From NCBI GenBank assembly GCA_900318815.1, contig ONMA01000018.1, forward strand, positions 57,883-116,351: a stretch of 58,469 nucleotides of DNA, written 5' to 3'. A program made the position numbers and the translations under genes. The stretch comes from an uncultured Prevotellaceae bacterium. GTDB lineage: Bacteria; Bacteroidota; Bacteroidia; Bacteroidales; Bacteroidaceae. Position 1 is the stretch's first letter, and each line of letters starts with the position of its first letter. The notes under the pieces were generated by a model, which was not told where the DNA came from, did no database searches, and saw nothing but the letters and a program-made list of their open reading frames with translations. Positions 1 through 9,196 of the stretch are shown here, piece after piece.

Positions 1-129
1 GTGTCGAGGTGGAGGCTTTTGCAGGCATTCTGTATCCTGCTGCGGAGGATGGAGGAGATGAAGCACAGGAAGAACTTGTTACCGATGCCGTTTTCCGTGG
101 TTTTCTCTGTTTTTCCTTTTTCTTTCAGA
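1..129 (-). pseudogene. Transposase C-terminal fragment (possible)
   Basis: Read on the minus strand this stretch is open and gives a segment containing GNKFFLCFISSILRSRIQ, which resembles the hydrophobic C-terminal helix of DDE transposases of the IS4/IS1634 type. It has no start codon inside the window, runs off the left edge, and abuts the promoter of the next gene. I therefore read it as an IS remnant at the island border. The match rests on a short stretch, so the call is weak. Confidence 0.3.
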
Positions 130-168
130 AAAATAGTTGTATCTTTGTAGCGTCCTAAATGTTATAAT

Positions 169-1136
169 ATGTCTGCTAAGAATATCTTTGCTGGAAAAGG
201 AATAAAGACAACCTTCGTTAAAATCTTATACGGAGAGTTGATGAGACGGGAGTATATTACCCTTGCAGATATTATGTGTTTGAAACGCAGATACCCAAAA
301 GGGTACTATAATAATAATCCCAAAGCAACATTATCCAGAGAAATGTTTTATGGTGATTTGAAGAAAGCATCATCAGAACTCATCAAAGCATTGGAGCAGG
401 TATGCCCTGGATGTATAGAGGATAATGGAAAGACAGGTAAAGGCAAGGCATTCCGTTATGTTGGCGAAAAAGATGACCCTTTATCTGCCGAGCGTCAGGC
501 TGTAGAACAAAAGAGGATTGAAGACTATGTCGAGTTTTGCAAGGCCTCTGCGGGTATTTTGCCTATGAGTTGGTTTTCCGCATATTTTGAGAATACGCAG
601 TTGTTGCTTGACACTAACAGAGATGTGGAAATCGGGGCAAACCAGATATGCTCCAGTCTTGAGCAGAATCTTACCAATATTGATTTGCTTCCCGTCTTTT
701 ATAAAGCCATTACCGACAAGCAAGTACTCCACTTTGCCTACCAGCGATTCGGGCAGGAACCCTTCACGCTGACCTTCCATCCGCAGTTTTTAAAGGAGTA
801 TAATGGTCGTTGGTTTGTATTTGGCGACGCAAACAGAGAGCCCTTCAAAGCCTATAATGTACCTTTGGACAGAATCGTTGGTGATATCTGCGAGGTGGAT
901 GATGTTGCATACATCCCAGCCCCCAAGGGCTTCTATCTTCCCAACGAGAGACACTGCCCTTTGGCGAACACGGCGGCCAGTGGTATGGTGAAGTTCGCCT
1001 GACAATAGAACCCAATCGCGAACTGCGAGGTCGCATTCTACTTTATGGCGAGAACCTTGAGGTGGTCAGTCCTCAGTCGTTGAGAGAGCAGATCAAAGAC
1101 ACGCTAACGAAGCAAATGGCACAATATAGAGAATAG
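169..1136 (+). pseudogene. WYL-domain transcriptional regulator, frameshifted
   Basis: The first frame (169-1002, 277 aa) has an N-terminal DNA-binding-like region and a WYL ligand-binding domain (FHPQFLKEYNGRWFVFGDAN, then VPLDRIVG). It loses the family pattern after about residue 262 and stops. The expected C-terminal part (WYGEVRLTIEPN, ending in KQMAQYRE) continues in another frame to the stop near 1136. Compared with the intact WYL protein at 12995-13987, the segment joining the two parts is missing, so a deletion plus frameshift is likely. A TATCTTTG -7 element lies at 140-147. WYL proteins often regulate defence loci; this one sits just upstream of the CRISPR operon but is probably inactive. 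A sequencing error cannot be excluded for the frameshift alone, but would not explain the missing segment. Confidence 0.7.
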
Positions 1137-1154
1137 CAAAAACGTTTATCAGAT

Positions 1155-1647
1155 ATGAATAAAGATTTAGACCTACAGCCTAACGAGCAACAGGAAGAGA
1201 ACTTGCTCTACAATGATGTATGTGAGATTATTGATAGGGCCAGAGTACGGGTGGCAACATACGTAAATACAGAGGTGTGTCTCACTAATTGGTATGTTGG
1301 TAAGCGCATCAAAGAGGATGTGTTGTTCAACAGACGGGCAGAATATGGAAAGAAAGTATTGCGAAGATTATCTGTCAGACTAATTGGAAAGTATGGCAAT
1401 GGATGGGGATACGAGAAACTGAAACATTGTGTACGCAGTGCGTACCTTTTTTCAGAAAAGGACATCGTCTCCGCAACGCAGAGACAATTGACATGGCCCC
1501 ATCAAAGTAGCCCAGTACTATACAAAGCTCCATGACAAGAAACTCTTATCCGAGAAACTACAGCGTGCCATCGCTATCGTAAGAGAACACTATGTGGAGC
1601 AACTGGCGAATGCAAAAAGACAAAACCCTCACATCTGCTATCAATAA
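1155..1647 (+). pseudogene. DUF1016 (YhcG-type) nuclease remnant
   Basis: The first 126 codons match the N-terminal domain of DUF1016 proteins (TNWYVGKRIKEDVL, then EYGKKVLRRLS and RQLTW). The reading frame then changes abruptly to an unrelated tail and stops at 1535. In another frame, 1507-1647 encodes VAQYYTKLHDKKLLSEKLQR, the C-terminal end expected for the same family. The whole central PD-(D/E)XK-like domain is missing, so this is an internally deleted and frameshifted gene. It separates the broken WYL gene from the cas operon. Confidence 0.65.
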
Positions 1648-1805
1648 ACTCGAATCTATCGAATGTAATAGCGGTGAGGCATAACAATGATGAAATAGTG
1701 GAAATTTCCAGAAACGGAGGATGTTAATATATACAAAAAAGTGAGAGAAAATATATGTCTGTTGATATTTAATTTGTATTTTTGAACTTGTAAATATGAT
1801 TACCA

Positions 1806-2492
1806 ATGGCTAAATACGTACGAATACTAACAATAGAAACTGATGCGGACATCCATGCGAAAGAAGTACCACTCTTTCGTGGCGCAGTTCTTAATTGTCT
1901 TAGAGACAGAGCCAATTTGCTCTTCCATAATCATATAGCTGATGACAAATTCAGATATTCCTATCCTCTTATTCAGTACAAAAGAATAGGCGGCAGGGCT
2001 GCTATTGTCTGCATAGAAGAGGGAGTTGACATCATTGGTCAGTTCTTGACAGAGACCGATGGAATGATAAAGATTGGAGAGCGAGAGGTGACTTGCAATA
2101 CGAGACAAATACAACCGGCGCGACTGCTCATCCAGACTTGGGAAGACTCATTCAAATACCATATCAGTCGATGGCTTCCACTAAACTCGAAAAACTATCA
2201 ACTCTACCAAACTACTGAGGGGTTGGTGGAAAAGATCTCGCTATTGGAGAACATTCTGAAAGGAAATCTCCTGTCTATGCTGAAAGGGCTGAACATTCAT
2301 CTGGAACATGAACTGATAGTTAAGATTACTAACATTAGTGACTCCTACATCTTATATAATAAAGGTGTGGGCATGACTGCCTTTAATGCTGATTTCAAGT
2401 GTAACCTGACCATTCCCAACAATGTGGGGGTTGGTAAGAACGCAAGTATTGGCTATGGCATCGTTCATTTGGAAAAGAAAGACAACAACTAA
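1806..2492 (+). CDS. cas6: CRISPR-associated endonuclease Cas6
   Basis: A 228-aa protein that starts the type III operon. It ends in the glycine-rich loop typical of Cas6 RAMP proteins (GVGKNASIGYG, about residues 205-215), which grips the crRNA precursor. Cas6 cuts within each repeat and should leave the 8-nt handle ATTAAGAC on the 5' end of the crRNA, judging from the repeat at 9724-10867. I cannot assign the catalytic residues. A -7-like TATTTTTG lies at 1777-1784, so this may be the first gene of the cas transcript. The cas10 start is 10 nt after its stop. The family is divergent, but position and G-loop make the call firm. Confidence 0.85.
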   Translation: MAKYVRILTIETDADIHAKEVPLFRGAVLNCLRDRANLLFHNHIADDKFRYSYPLIQYKRIGGRAAIVCIEEGVDIIGQFLTETDGMIKIGEREVTCNTRQIQPARLLIQTWEDSFKYHISRWLPLNSKNYQLYQTTEGLVEKISLLENILKGNLLSMLKGLNIHLEHELIVKITNISDSYILYNKGVGMTAFNADFKCNLTIPNNVGVGKNASIGYGIVHLEKKDNN

Positions 2493-2502
2493 ATTACCAT
2501 TC

Positions 2503-3948
2503 ATGGAACAAGATTATCAACAACTATTTGTAGGCGGCGACCTCTCTGGCATCCAAAAGTTCCTCTACAACATCTCTTCCAAGAAGGCTGCTGTCAGTCT
2601 GAAGGGTCGTTCCTATTATCTTCAGCAATACATGGAAAATGTATGCTCGAAGATTGTGGAGGCGGTAAAAGAGGCGGGGTCAAAAGACACAGAGGTCATC
2701 TATAACTCTGGTGGCAAGTTTTATCTGCTGACAGATAATAATGAGGCGATACGAAAAGCCATAGACCAGCGTGCAAAACTTGTACAGGAGGACTTATGGC
2801 AGGAACATAAGGGACAACTGGGTATCGGTATCAGTTATGTGCCTTTCACGGAGAATGCAGATGGAAGTGTAAACACTGGTGAGAGAAAGGATCTCAAGTG
2901 TGGTTATCTGTGGAAAGTAGTAAATGCAGACTTCCACAAACAGAAGAGACAAAAGTTCAAGGACGTTCTGCTTAGCAGTTACGACAGATTCTTTGAGCCA
3001 CTACATGTTGGAGGTCAGCCAAAGGTCTGTGCTGTGACGGGAATCGAATCGCCCGACTGTGTACAATGGGAAGACATGTTCGTTCTCCCATCAGTCAAAC
3101 AGCAGATACAGAAGGGCGAGGAGTTGCGCAATCAGCAGCACTTCAAAACGTTCGAAGATTATGCGCAAGGCACAAAGCTTGGCATCCTGAGAATGGACGT
3201 TGACGGACTCGGAAAACGTTTTATTGATGGTTTTAACTCTATCAAAGAATATAAGGCCTTCTCGAAACGATTGAAAGATTTCTTTGAGGAAGAAACCACA
3301 AGAATTCAGAAGGACCCTGCGTTCCGGGAATATCTGAACATCGTCTATGCTGGCGGTGACGATTTGTTCGTCGTGGGCCGATGGGACAAGGTCATTGATT
3401 TTGCTGAGCGCATCCATAAAGAGGTCGAGGCAACATTCGGGAAAGACGGCATCACCATCTCTGCTGGTATCGCCATCGTCAACCCCAAGTTCCCAATAGC
3501 CAAGGCTGCGGAAATGTCTGGCGAAGCAGAAGACGCTGCCAAGCTTTTCCGCGATGGTGAAAAGAATGCCCTCAACTTCTTGGGGAAAACCATTTCGTGG
3601 AAAGAAGAGTTCGACTATGTGAAGAGCTACCAGCAACAGTTTGTTAGCCTGATTGAAAGCTATGGACTCAGCAAAGGTATCCTCCACAAACTGATGCTCT
3701 ATGCTTCTATTGCTGAGCAGAACAAAGTCCGCAAGCGGGATGGAAAGCTGGAGGACTTCAGCTACATTTGGCACATCAGCTATTATTTGACTCGCTACAT
3801 CAACAGATATAAGTCGAATGATGTAGTTTGTGCCTTCTGTCGACAGCTAAGAGACAAAGAATTGGACTATAAGAATGGGCGCACTTTGGAACTGATTGCA
3901 CTTGGCGCAAGGTGGGCAGAATTGATATTAAAAGATTACAATAAATAA
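2503..3948 (+). CDS. cas10: Cas10/Csm1, HD-less, cyclic oligoadenylate synthase subunit
   Basis: The large subunit of the type III-A complex, 481 aa from the ATG at 2503. The reading frame is open further upstream, but homologues begin near GGDLSGIQKFLYNI, which here is residues 11-24. The second palm domain carries RMDVDGLGKRF (residues 230-240) and the nucleotidyl-cyclase motif GGDD (284-287), so synthesis of cyclic oligoadenylate should be intact. The N-terminal HD nuclease domain found in many Csm1 proteins is absent, and the protein is correspondingly short. Only one CxxxxxxxxxC pair (C176, C186) is visible where a zinc-binding linker usually lies. The complex is thus predicted to signal and cut RNA but not to cut DNA through Cas10. 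Confidence 0.93.
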   Translation: MEQDYQQLFVGGDLSGIQKFLYNISSKKAAVSLKGRSYYLQQYMENVCSKIVEAVKEAGSKDTEVIYNSGGKFYLLTDNNEAIRKAIDQRAKLVQEDLWQEHKGQLGIGISYVPFTENADGSVNTGERKDLKCGYLWKVVNADFHKQKRQKFKDVLLSSYDRFFEPLHVGGQPKVCAVTGIESPDCVQWEDMFVLPSVKQQIQKGEELRNQQHFKTFEDYAQGTKLGILRMDVDGLGKRFIDGFNSIKEYKAFSKRLKDFFEEETTRIQKDPAFREYLNIVYAGGDDLFVVGRWDKVIDFAERIHKEVEATFGKDGITISAGIAIVNPKFPIAKAAEMSGEAEDAAKLFRDGEKNALNFLGKTISWKEEFDYVKSYQQQFVSLIESYGLSKGILHKLMLYASIAEQNKVRKRDGKLEDFSYIWHISYYLTRYINRYKSNDVVCAFCRQLRDKELDYKNGRTLELIALGARWAELILKDYNK

Positions 3949-3961
3949 AATACTAATAGAT

Positions 3962-4378
3962 ATGAACTGGGATAAAAATGACCTGATTCCCAAGGTGGAA
4001 ATTCAGGAGCAAGTAACTGCGGTTACCGTCCAATTTGCAGAGCGGTTTGGTAATTATCTTGCAGGAAAAGAAGATCTATCAGAACCGCTGACAACGAGCC
4101 AACTCCGAAAGTTCTTTGGAGAAGTAAAACGTCAACAAATGATGGGCTATGATGCCACAGAGTTTGTTATGCTGAAACCGAAATTGGCGTATGCCGTTGG
4201 ACGTGCAAAGCAAAATGGAAGGAAAGGCAGACATTTGAAGATTGAAGATTTCTACGTGGTTTTGGCTGATGCCATCGACAAAGTTGAGAACAGCAGTGAC
4301 AAGCACAAAGCATTTAGAAACTTCATTACCGCTTTTGAGGCTATTGTGGCCTATCACAAAGCCGCAGAAAGAAAGTAA
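3962..4378 (+). CDS. csm2: CRISPR type III-A small subunit Csm2
   Basis: A 138-aa, mostly helical protein with the Csm2 signature: TTSQLRKFFGEVKR around residues 44-57, then MLKPKLAYAVGR, then FEAIVAYHKA near the C terminus. Csm2 forms the helical small-subunit filament that lines the crRNA-target duplex in the Csm complex. It lies 13 nt after cas10 and 25 nt before csm3, in the usual Csm order. Nothing appears truncated. Confidence 0.92.
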   Translation: MNWDKNDLIPKVEIQEQVTAVTVQFAERFGNYLAGKEDLSEPLTTSQLRKFFGEVKRQQMMGYDATEFVMLKPKLAYAVGRAKQNGRKGRHLKIEDFYVVLADAIDKVENSSDKHKAFRNFITAFEAIVAYHKAAERK

Positions 4379-4403
4379 ATAAAAATCTTTAACAATTTGA
4401 GCA

Positions 4404-5060
4404 ATGGAAAAATTAGTTAAGAAAATCAAGATACAAACCTCCATCACCCTTCTGACAGGACTTCATATCGGAGGTAGCAGTGACAATGTTGAAATCGGTG
4501 GTATCGACAACCCTGTCATCAAGTTGGCCACAAGAGGTAATGAGCCTTATATCCCTGGCAGTTCACTGAAAGGTAAAATGCGTTGTCTGTTGGAACAAAC
4601 GGCAGGAGCATCACAAGTGGGCATGAACAAAGAAGTGAACAACCTTTTTGGAATCACGGAAAACAAGATTCTTAAAACTGGTAATCAGCCCTCCAAGCTT
4701 ATTGTCAGAGATGCTGTGCTCAGTAAAGAATCAAAAGAAGCCTTGCTGGCTTGCGATAATCTGGACATGCCCTACACGGAAAATAAATGGGAGAATGTCA
4801 TCGACCGTATTAAAGGTGTGGCAGAACACCCTCGGCAGTCAGAGCGTGTTCCCGCCGGAGCTGTCTTCAACGCAGAGTTCATTCTGAACATCTGGGACGA
4901 TGACAATGAAGAAGAGCTGATGGCACTCTTTATGAAAGGAATTCGATTGTTGGAGAACGACTATCTTGGTGGCAGCGGCTCGCGTGGCTATGGACAAATC
5001 AAGTTTGGCGAGTTCGATAATATGACGGAACTGTCTGATGCTAACAATTGGAAAGCATAA
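4404..5060 (+). CDS. csm3: CRISPR type III-A backbone RAMP protein Csm3
   Basis: A 218-aa RAMP protein with TGLHIGGSSDN, GGIDNPVIK and IPGSSLKGKMR, a textbook Csm3 N terminus. Asp35 in GGIDNPV aligns with the Asp33 that Streptococcus thermophilus Csm3 uses to cut target RNA at 6-nt intervals, so the backbone ribonuclease should be active. The C terminus has the glycine-rich GGSGSRGYG loop. The csm4 frame overlaps or closely follows its stop. Confidence 0.95.
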   Translation: MEKLVKKIKIQTSITLLTGLHIGGSSDNVEIGGIDNPVIKLATRGNEPYIPGSSLKGKMRCLLEQTAGASQVGMNKEVNNLFGITENKILKTGNQPSKLIVRDAVLSKESKEALLACDNLDMPYTENKWENVIDRIKGVAEHPRQSERVPAGAVFNAEFILNIWDDDNEEELMALFMKGIRLLENDYLGGSGSRGYGQIKFGEFDNMTELSDANNWKA

Positions 5061-5071
5061 AGCACGTGACT

Positions 5072-6091
5072 ATGGCAACATACAAGATATATAAGTTGCA
5101 CTTCACTTCTCCACTGCATATTGCTGACAGGCATGAGGACAATAGCACCAGCCTGAAAAATATTCAGTCTGATACACTCTATGCTGCCCTTATGGCGTGT
5201 CTGGCAAAGACAGGTGCCACCATACCTGATGATGGCGACCTTGGCTTCACCGTGAGCAGCCTGTTTCCTTATTTCCAAAGAGGCGAGGACGGCAAGCCTG
5301 TCTATTTTCTGCCCATGCCCATGCAGGCACGTATGCCGGAACTGACAAATGTGTCGATGGCCAAGAAGGTGAAGAGAATACAATGGATGGATGCAAACCT
5401 TTATGCAAAGGTGTTACGGGGCGAATCATTCTTTGACGGAACTGACGAGTATTTCCCCTACATTCAGGAATCGTATCTGACAAAAGTCTCCCTACCCGAA
5501 GATGCCAATGACTCAAAGGAGTTTGTGAAATCAGAAGTGTCACAGCGAGTAACCCTACAGAGCAGGACAGGCGAGGAGGATGCCAAGCCCTATTATGTGG
5601 ACAAAATCATCTTTAAATACGATTCGGGCCTCTATTTCCTTGCCGAAGGTGACACTACGCTTTTAGAGAAAGCCCTGCGTGTCCTTGCCATTGAAGGCAT
5701 AGGAACAGACAGAAATGTGGGGTTCGGATTCTTTGACTTTTCTGTTGACAGCCTAACGTTAGAATTGCCAAACGATGCCAACCATCAAGTAACACTGTCG
5801 TTGTTCATCCCGGAGTCGAAAGAACAATTACAAGAGTTGCTGGATTCGGACAAGGTTGCCTACGACTTCGTAAGGCGAGGCGGATGGATAACCACCTATC
5901 CATATACCACGCTTCGAAAGAATGTCATCTATGGCTTCGTGCCAGGCTCTGTATTCGCTATTCCCCAGCAACAGACTGGCACAATGATTGGGAAAATGGT
6001 CAACCTGAAGCCTGAGATTGGCGACCTTACCCCCAATCATGCTATCTGGAGAAATGGAAAGTCTATCATGCTACCACTCAAATTGAAATGA
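5072..6091 (+). CDS. csm4: CRISPR type III-A RAMP protein Csm4
   Basis: A 339-aa protein of the Csm4 family, which caps the crRNA 5'-handle end of the complex and contacts Cas10. It begins MATYKIYKLHFTSPLHI, typical for the family. An alternative ATG at 5048 would add eight residues and overlap csm3; I prefer 5072 because homologues start at that motif. A C-terminal half RAMP fold is suggested by GIGTDRNVGFGFF (about residues 211-223). Its stop overlaps the csm5 start as ATGA, so the two are translationally coupled. Confidence 0.88.
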   Translation: MATYKIYKLHFTSPLHIADRHEDNSTSLKNIQSDTLYAALMACLAKTGATIPDDGDLGFTVSSLFPYFQRGEDGKPVYFLPMPMQARMPELTNVSMAKKVKRIQWMDANLYAKVLRGESFFDGTDEYFPYIQESYLTKVSLPEDANDSKEFVKSEVSQRVTLQSRTGEEDAKPYYVDKIIFKYDSGLYFLAEGDTTLLEKALRVLAIEGIGTDRNVGFGFFDFSVDSLTLELPNDANHQVTLSLFIPESKEQLQELLDSDKVAYDFVRRGGWITTYPYTTLRKNVIYGFVPGSVFAIPQQQTGTMIGKMVNLKPEIGDLTPNHAIWRNGKSIMLPLKLK

Positions 6092-7785
6092 TTATGGAAG
6101 ACAAAAAATATGCCATAGAACTGGAAGTTGTCACCCCACTTTCTGTAGGTGCAGGTAATGACAATGACTGGATGCGCGGCATCGACTTTGTGCAGAAAAA
6201 CGGAAAGGTCTATGTGCTTGACATGCGGAAAGTGGCTGAAGAGGGTGTTGACGTTGACAGACTGACCACACTGTTTGAAAATTCAGACGAGAAAGGCATC
6301 AGTCTGCTGATTGGCAACAAACTGGATAACGTATCGAAACACGTTTTTATCGCTCCAGTCTCTACGACCAATGCTATTAAGACATTCCTCCGCACCCAAC
6401 TCTATGGCAAGCCGATTGTTGCGGGCAGTTCCATCAAAGGCTCTGTGCGCTCGGCTCTCTTTCACTACTTGCGCGAGAAAGGAGAGAGTACTAATGATGA
6501 GGTGTTTGGCAATATGAAGGATGGTACTGACCTAATGCGCTTCATCCGCATTGCCGATATTGAGATGCCTGCTACTGCACTCGTTAATACCATAATCTTC
6601 AATCTTCGGAAAGAAGGAAAAGAATGGTTTGGAGGCTGGAAGCATGGTTTGAGTGAAACGACTGGGCAATATCGACCCAATGAATTTAATACCCTTTATG
6701 AATGCGTCGTTCCTGGCAAGAAGGGCGTTGGTTCTATAGCACTGGCAGGAAAAGCATTTGAACTATTGGCTGCCAACACAGAGAAATACATCTCGTATCC
6801 TGCAAAGAAGCGGCAACTGCTCTCTGGCGATATTCACGGACTGTTCCATATTATCAACCAAGTCACCAAAACCTATCTCCAAAGGGAAAAGGCTTTCTTC
6901 GAGAAATACACCGCAGAGCGTTCTGAGGAACTTACGGATCATGTAAATGCCCTGCTTGCCATGATTCCTGATGACGATTCATATTGCTTGATGAAAATGT
7001 CGGCGGGTGTTGGTTTCCATTCCATTACCGGCGACTGGCTATTTGACGACTATAGTCAGACGGGCTTCTGGAATGATGGTCGCCATGCAGGTAAGAAGAA
7101 ATACAAATCGAGAAAGACTGCAGAGTACAATGGGCATCTGCAACTAATGGGCTTTGTAAAGCTCAGGGCGTTAGATGCAAATGAAGTTTGCCAGTATGCT
7201 CGATCCTTAGACGACGACCATGCAGAAATTATAGAGAGGATTGTGACTCCTGCCAGACAGCGCGAAGCTGAAAGATTAAAGCAGATAGAGGCAGAACGCT
7301 TGCGACAGTTGGCTATGGAGGAAGAACGCAAGAAGGAAAAATCCTATCAGGAACTCTTGGAACTGGCAGAGCAATGCTATAACGACAATCTTTGGGATGA
7401 AGCCATCGCCAAAGCAGAGGCCGCTGCCGAAATCTTCCCTGACAGGAGCGAAACTGGCTTGATGATAGAGAAATGCAAGCAGACAAAAGAACTGGAGGAA
7501 TTTCGCAAGAGCGAACAGACGGCTGCAATCCAGAAGTTATCACAGCCTTTGGCCGAATTCATCAAAGGCAAGACTTCTGCCGGCAATCTGGTGGGAACCA
7601 CCGTCAAATGGCTGAAAGCAGAGGGCCATGTAATGGGGCAGACAGAATGTGATGCCTTCAAAGCAGAAGCTAACAAATTGGATTCGAAAGAAATGAAAAA
7701 CTTGAAGAGTAAAATAGCAGCTCTGGCAAAGGTGGCTGGCAAGGACATAACTGAGAAATTATTGAAAGAATTAGGATTATCATAG
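6088..7785 (+). CDS. csm5: CRISPR type III-A RAMP protein Csm5 with C-terminal extension
   Basis: A 565-aa Csm5-like RAMP protein. The N-terminal part has TPLSVGAGND and the conserved IVAGSSIKGSVRSALF (about residues 111-126) expected of the subunit at the crRNA 3' end. Csm5 is usually about 350-400 aa. Here the family part ends near residue 390 and is followed by an acidic/basic coiled-coil stretch (QREAERLKQIEAERLRQL), a TPR-like segment (ELAEQCYNDNLWDEAIAKAE) and a further helical domain to residue 565. The extension is not part of the known subunit and may bind another protein. The start could also be the ATG at 6094. The Csx gene begins 2 nt after the stop. Confidence 0.88.
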   Translation: MIMEDKKYAIELEVVTPLSVGAGNDNDWMRGIDFVQKNGKVYVLDMRKVAEEGVDVDRLTTLFENSDEKGISLLIGNKLDNVSKHVFIAPVSTTNAIKTFLRTQLYGKPIVAGSSIKGSVRSALFHYLREKGESTNDEVFGNMKDGTDLMRFIRIADIEMPATALVNTIIFNLRKEGKEWFGGWKHGLSETTGQYRPNEFNTLYECVVPGKKGVGSIALAGKAFELLAANTEKYISYPAKKRQLLSGDIHGLFHIINQVTKTYLQREKAFFEKYTAERSEELTDHVNALLAMIPDDDSYCLMKMSAGVGFHSITGDWLFDDYSQTGFWNDGRHAGKKKYKSRKTAEYNGHLQLMGFVKLRALDANEVCQYARSLDDDHAEIIERIVTPARQREAERLKQIEAERLRQLAMEEERKKEKSYQELLELAEQCYNDNLWDEAIAKAEAAAEIFPDRSETGLMIEKCKQTKELEEFRKSEQTAAIQKLSQPLAEFIKGKTSAGNLVGTTVKWLKAEGHVMGQTECDAFKAEANKLDSKEMKNLKSKIAALAKVAGKDITEKLLKELGLS

Positions 7786-7787
7786 CT

Positions 7788-9185
7788 ATGGCAAGAAAAG
7801 TTTTCATTTCAATATTAGGTACTGGCTTTTATGATGCCTGCAAATATGCAAAGGACAGCTTTATCTCTTCTGAGACCCGGTTCATCCAGCAGGCCACGCT
7901 GGAGTATCTGAAAGTGAATCGTAATTGGACAACCCGTAATTCCGATGGCGATATCATTGACCGCATCGTCATTCTCTTGACAGAGGGTGCCCGTGAAACC
8001 AACTGGGATAAAGGGATAATTAAACGGCTGAATCGGAAAACGGGACAAGAAGAAAGCTACAAGGGGTTAGAGCAAGTGCTGAGCGATATGAAGCTGCCCT
8101 GTCCTGTTGAGACGCTGTCAATTCCTGACGGTAAGAGCGAGGAAGAGATGTGGGAGATCTTTAATCTGGTTTACGAGAAATTGAAGCCAAACGATGAACT
8201 TTATTTCGACCTGACCCATAGTTTCCGTTATCTACCCATGCTCGTTCTTGTTTTGGGCAACTATGCCAAATTCCTGAAGAACGTCTCAGTGAAGCACATA
8301 TCATACGGAAATTATGAGGCTCGCGATACCGATACTAACGAGGCTCCACTGATGGACATCCTCCCACTGACCATCCTTCAGGACTGGACATTTGCCGCTG
8401 CCGACTTAATACAGAACGGGAACATTGCAAAGTTGCAGGAGCTTAAGGAGGCTAATGCGCTGACACCTATTTTGAGAGAGAAAGGTAAGAAAAACCTGAA
8501 TCGCCGTATGGTGGAAGATCCGCTCGACAGTTACGTCAACTCACTTCAAGCATTCCTGCATGACATGAAACTATGTCTGGCTCCCAATATCCTTTGCGGC
8601 AACAATATGAATAAGATTAGGGATTGCCATGAACAAGTGAAGGATGTCTATGATGAGGTGATAGCACCTATTCCTCCGATTATCGAAAAGATTGAGCAGT
8701 CAATCCAGCGTTTTGAGACTACAGACACCATGCATCCTGAGAGCATTCGAAATGGCTATGAAGCTGCCAAGTGGTGCTATGACCATCAACTCTATCAGCA
8801 GGCTATCACCATTCTCGATGAGAACATCACTACAGACTTCTGCCAGCGTCTCGGTACAGATGAGTGGGTATATGAACAGCGCAATGCGACTAATGCCCTT
8901 CTGCGTTATGGGGAATATCGTGATGTTGACTGGAAAAAGAAAAGTAAAGATGAGAGCGAAGATGCAGATTGGGAGGGAGTCAAGCAAATTGCTCAAAACG
9001 GTGTTGCACTGCCACAAGCCCAGGATTTTATATCACTGATGCGCTGGGATGCCGTGTGGATTCATAATACTCGAAATACGTATAACCATGCTTCAATGAC
9101 ACAGGACAAAGAGAAAATACTTTCTGTTGAAGATATCATCAAATTAGGCAAAATAATCAAACGAGTCCTCGCACGTATCAGATAG
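7788..9185 (+). CDS. CARF-HEPN ribonuclease, Csx1/Csm6-like (TIGR02221/DxTHG type)
   Basis: A 465-aa type III accessory effector. The N-terminal Rossmann-like CARF domain begins VFISILGTGFY and has the DxTHS motif at D141-S145, the binding site for cyclic oligoadenylate in this family. The C terminus has RNTYNH (R429-H434), the RxxxxH active site of HEPN ribonucleases. By family knowledge it degrades RNA without sequence specificity when Cas10 produces the second messenger. It follows csm5 by 2 nt and precedes a small gene by 11 nt, so all are probably one transcript. The exact subfamily (Csx1, Csx2 or Csm6) cannot be settled by eye. Confidence 0.87.
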   Translation: MARKVFISILGTGFYDACKYAKDSFISSETRFIQQATLEYLKVNRNWTTRNSDGDIIDRIVILLTEGARETNWDKGIIKRLNRKTGQEESYKGLEQVLSDMKLPCPVETLSIPDGKSEEEMWEIFNLVYEKLKPNDELYFDLTHSFRYLPMLVLVLGNYAKFLKNVSVKHISYGNYEARDTDTNEAPLMDILPLTILQDWTFAAADLIQNGNIAKLQELKEANALTPILREKGKKNLNRRMVEDPLDSYVNSLQAFLHDMKLCLAPNILCGNNMNKIRDCHEQVKDVYDEVIAPIPPIIEKIEQSIQRFETTDTMHPESIRNGYEAAKWCYDHQLYQQAITILDENITTDFCQRLGTDEWVYEQRNATNALLRYGEYRDVDWKKKSKDESEDADWEGVKQIAQNGVALPQAQDFISLMRWDAVWIHNTRNTYNHASMTQDKEKILSVEDIIKLGKIIKRVLARIR

Positions 9186-9196
9186 TTTATACAGCC

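Noticed and set aside
2422-2502. Upstream extension of cas10 to 2422
   Set aside because: It overlaps cas6 by 71 nt and adds no family sequence; homologues start near GGDLSGIQKF.
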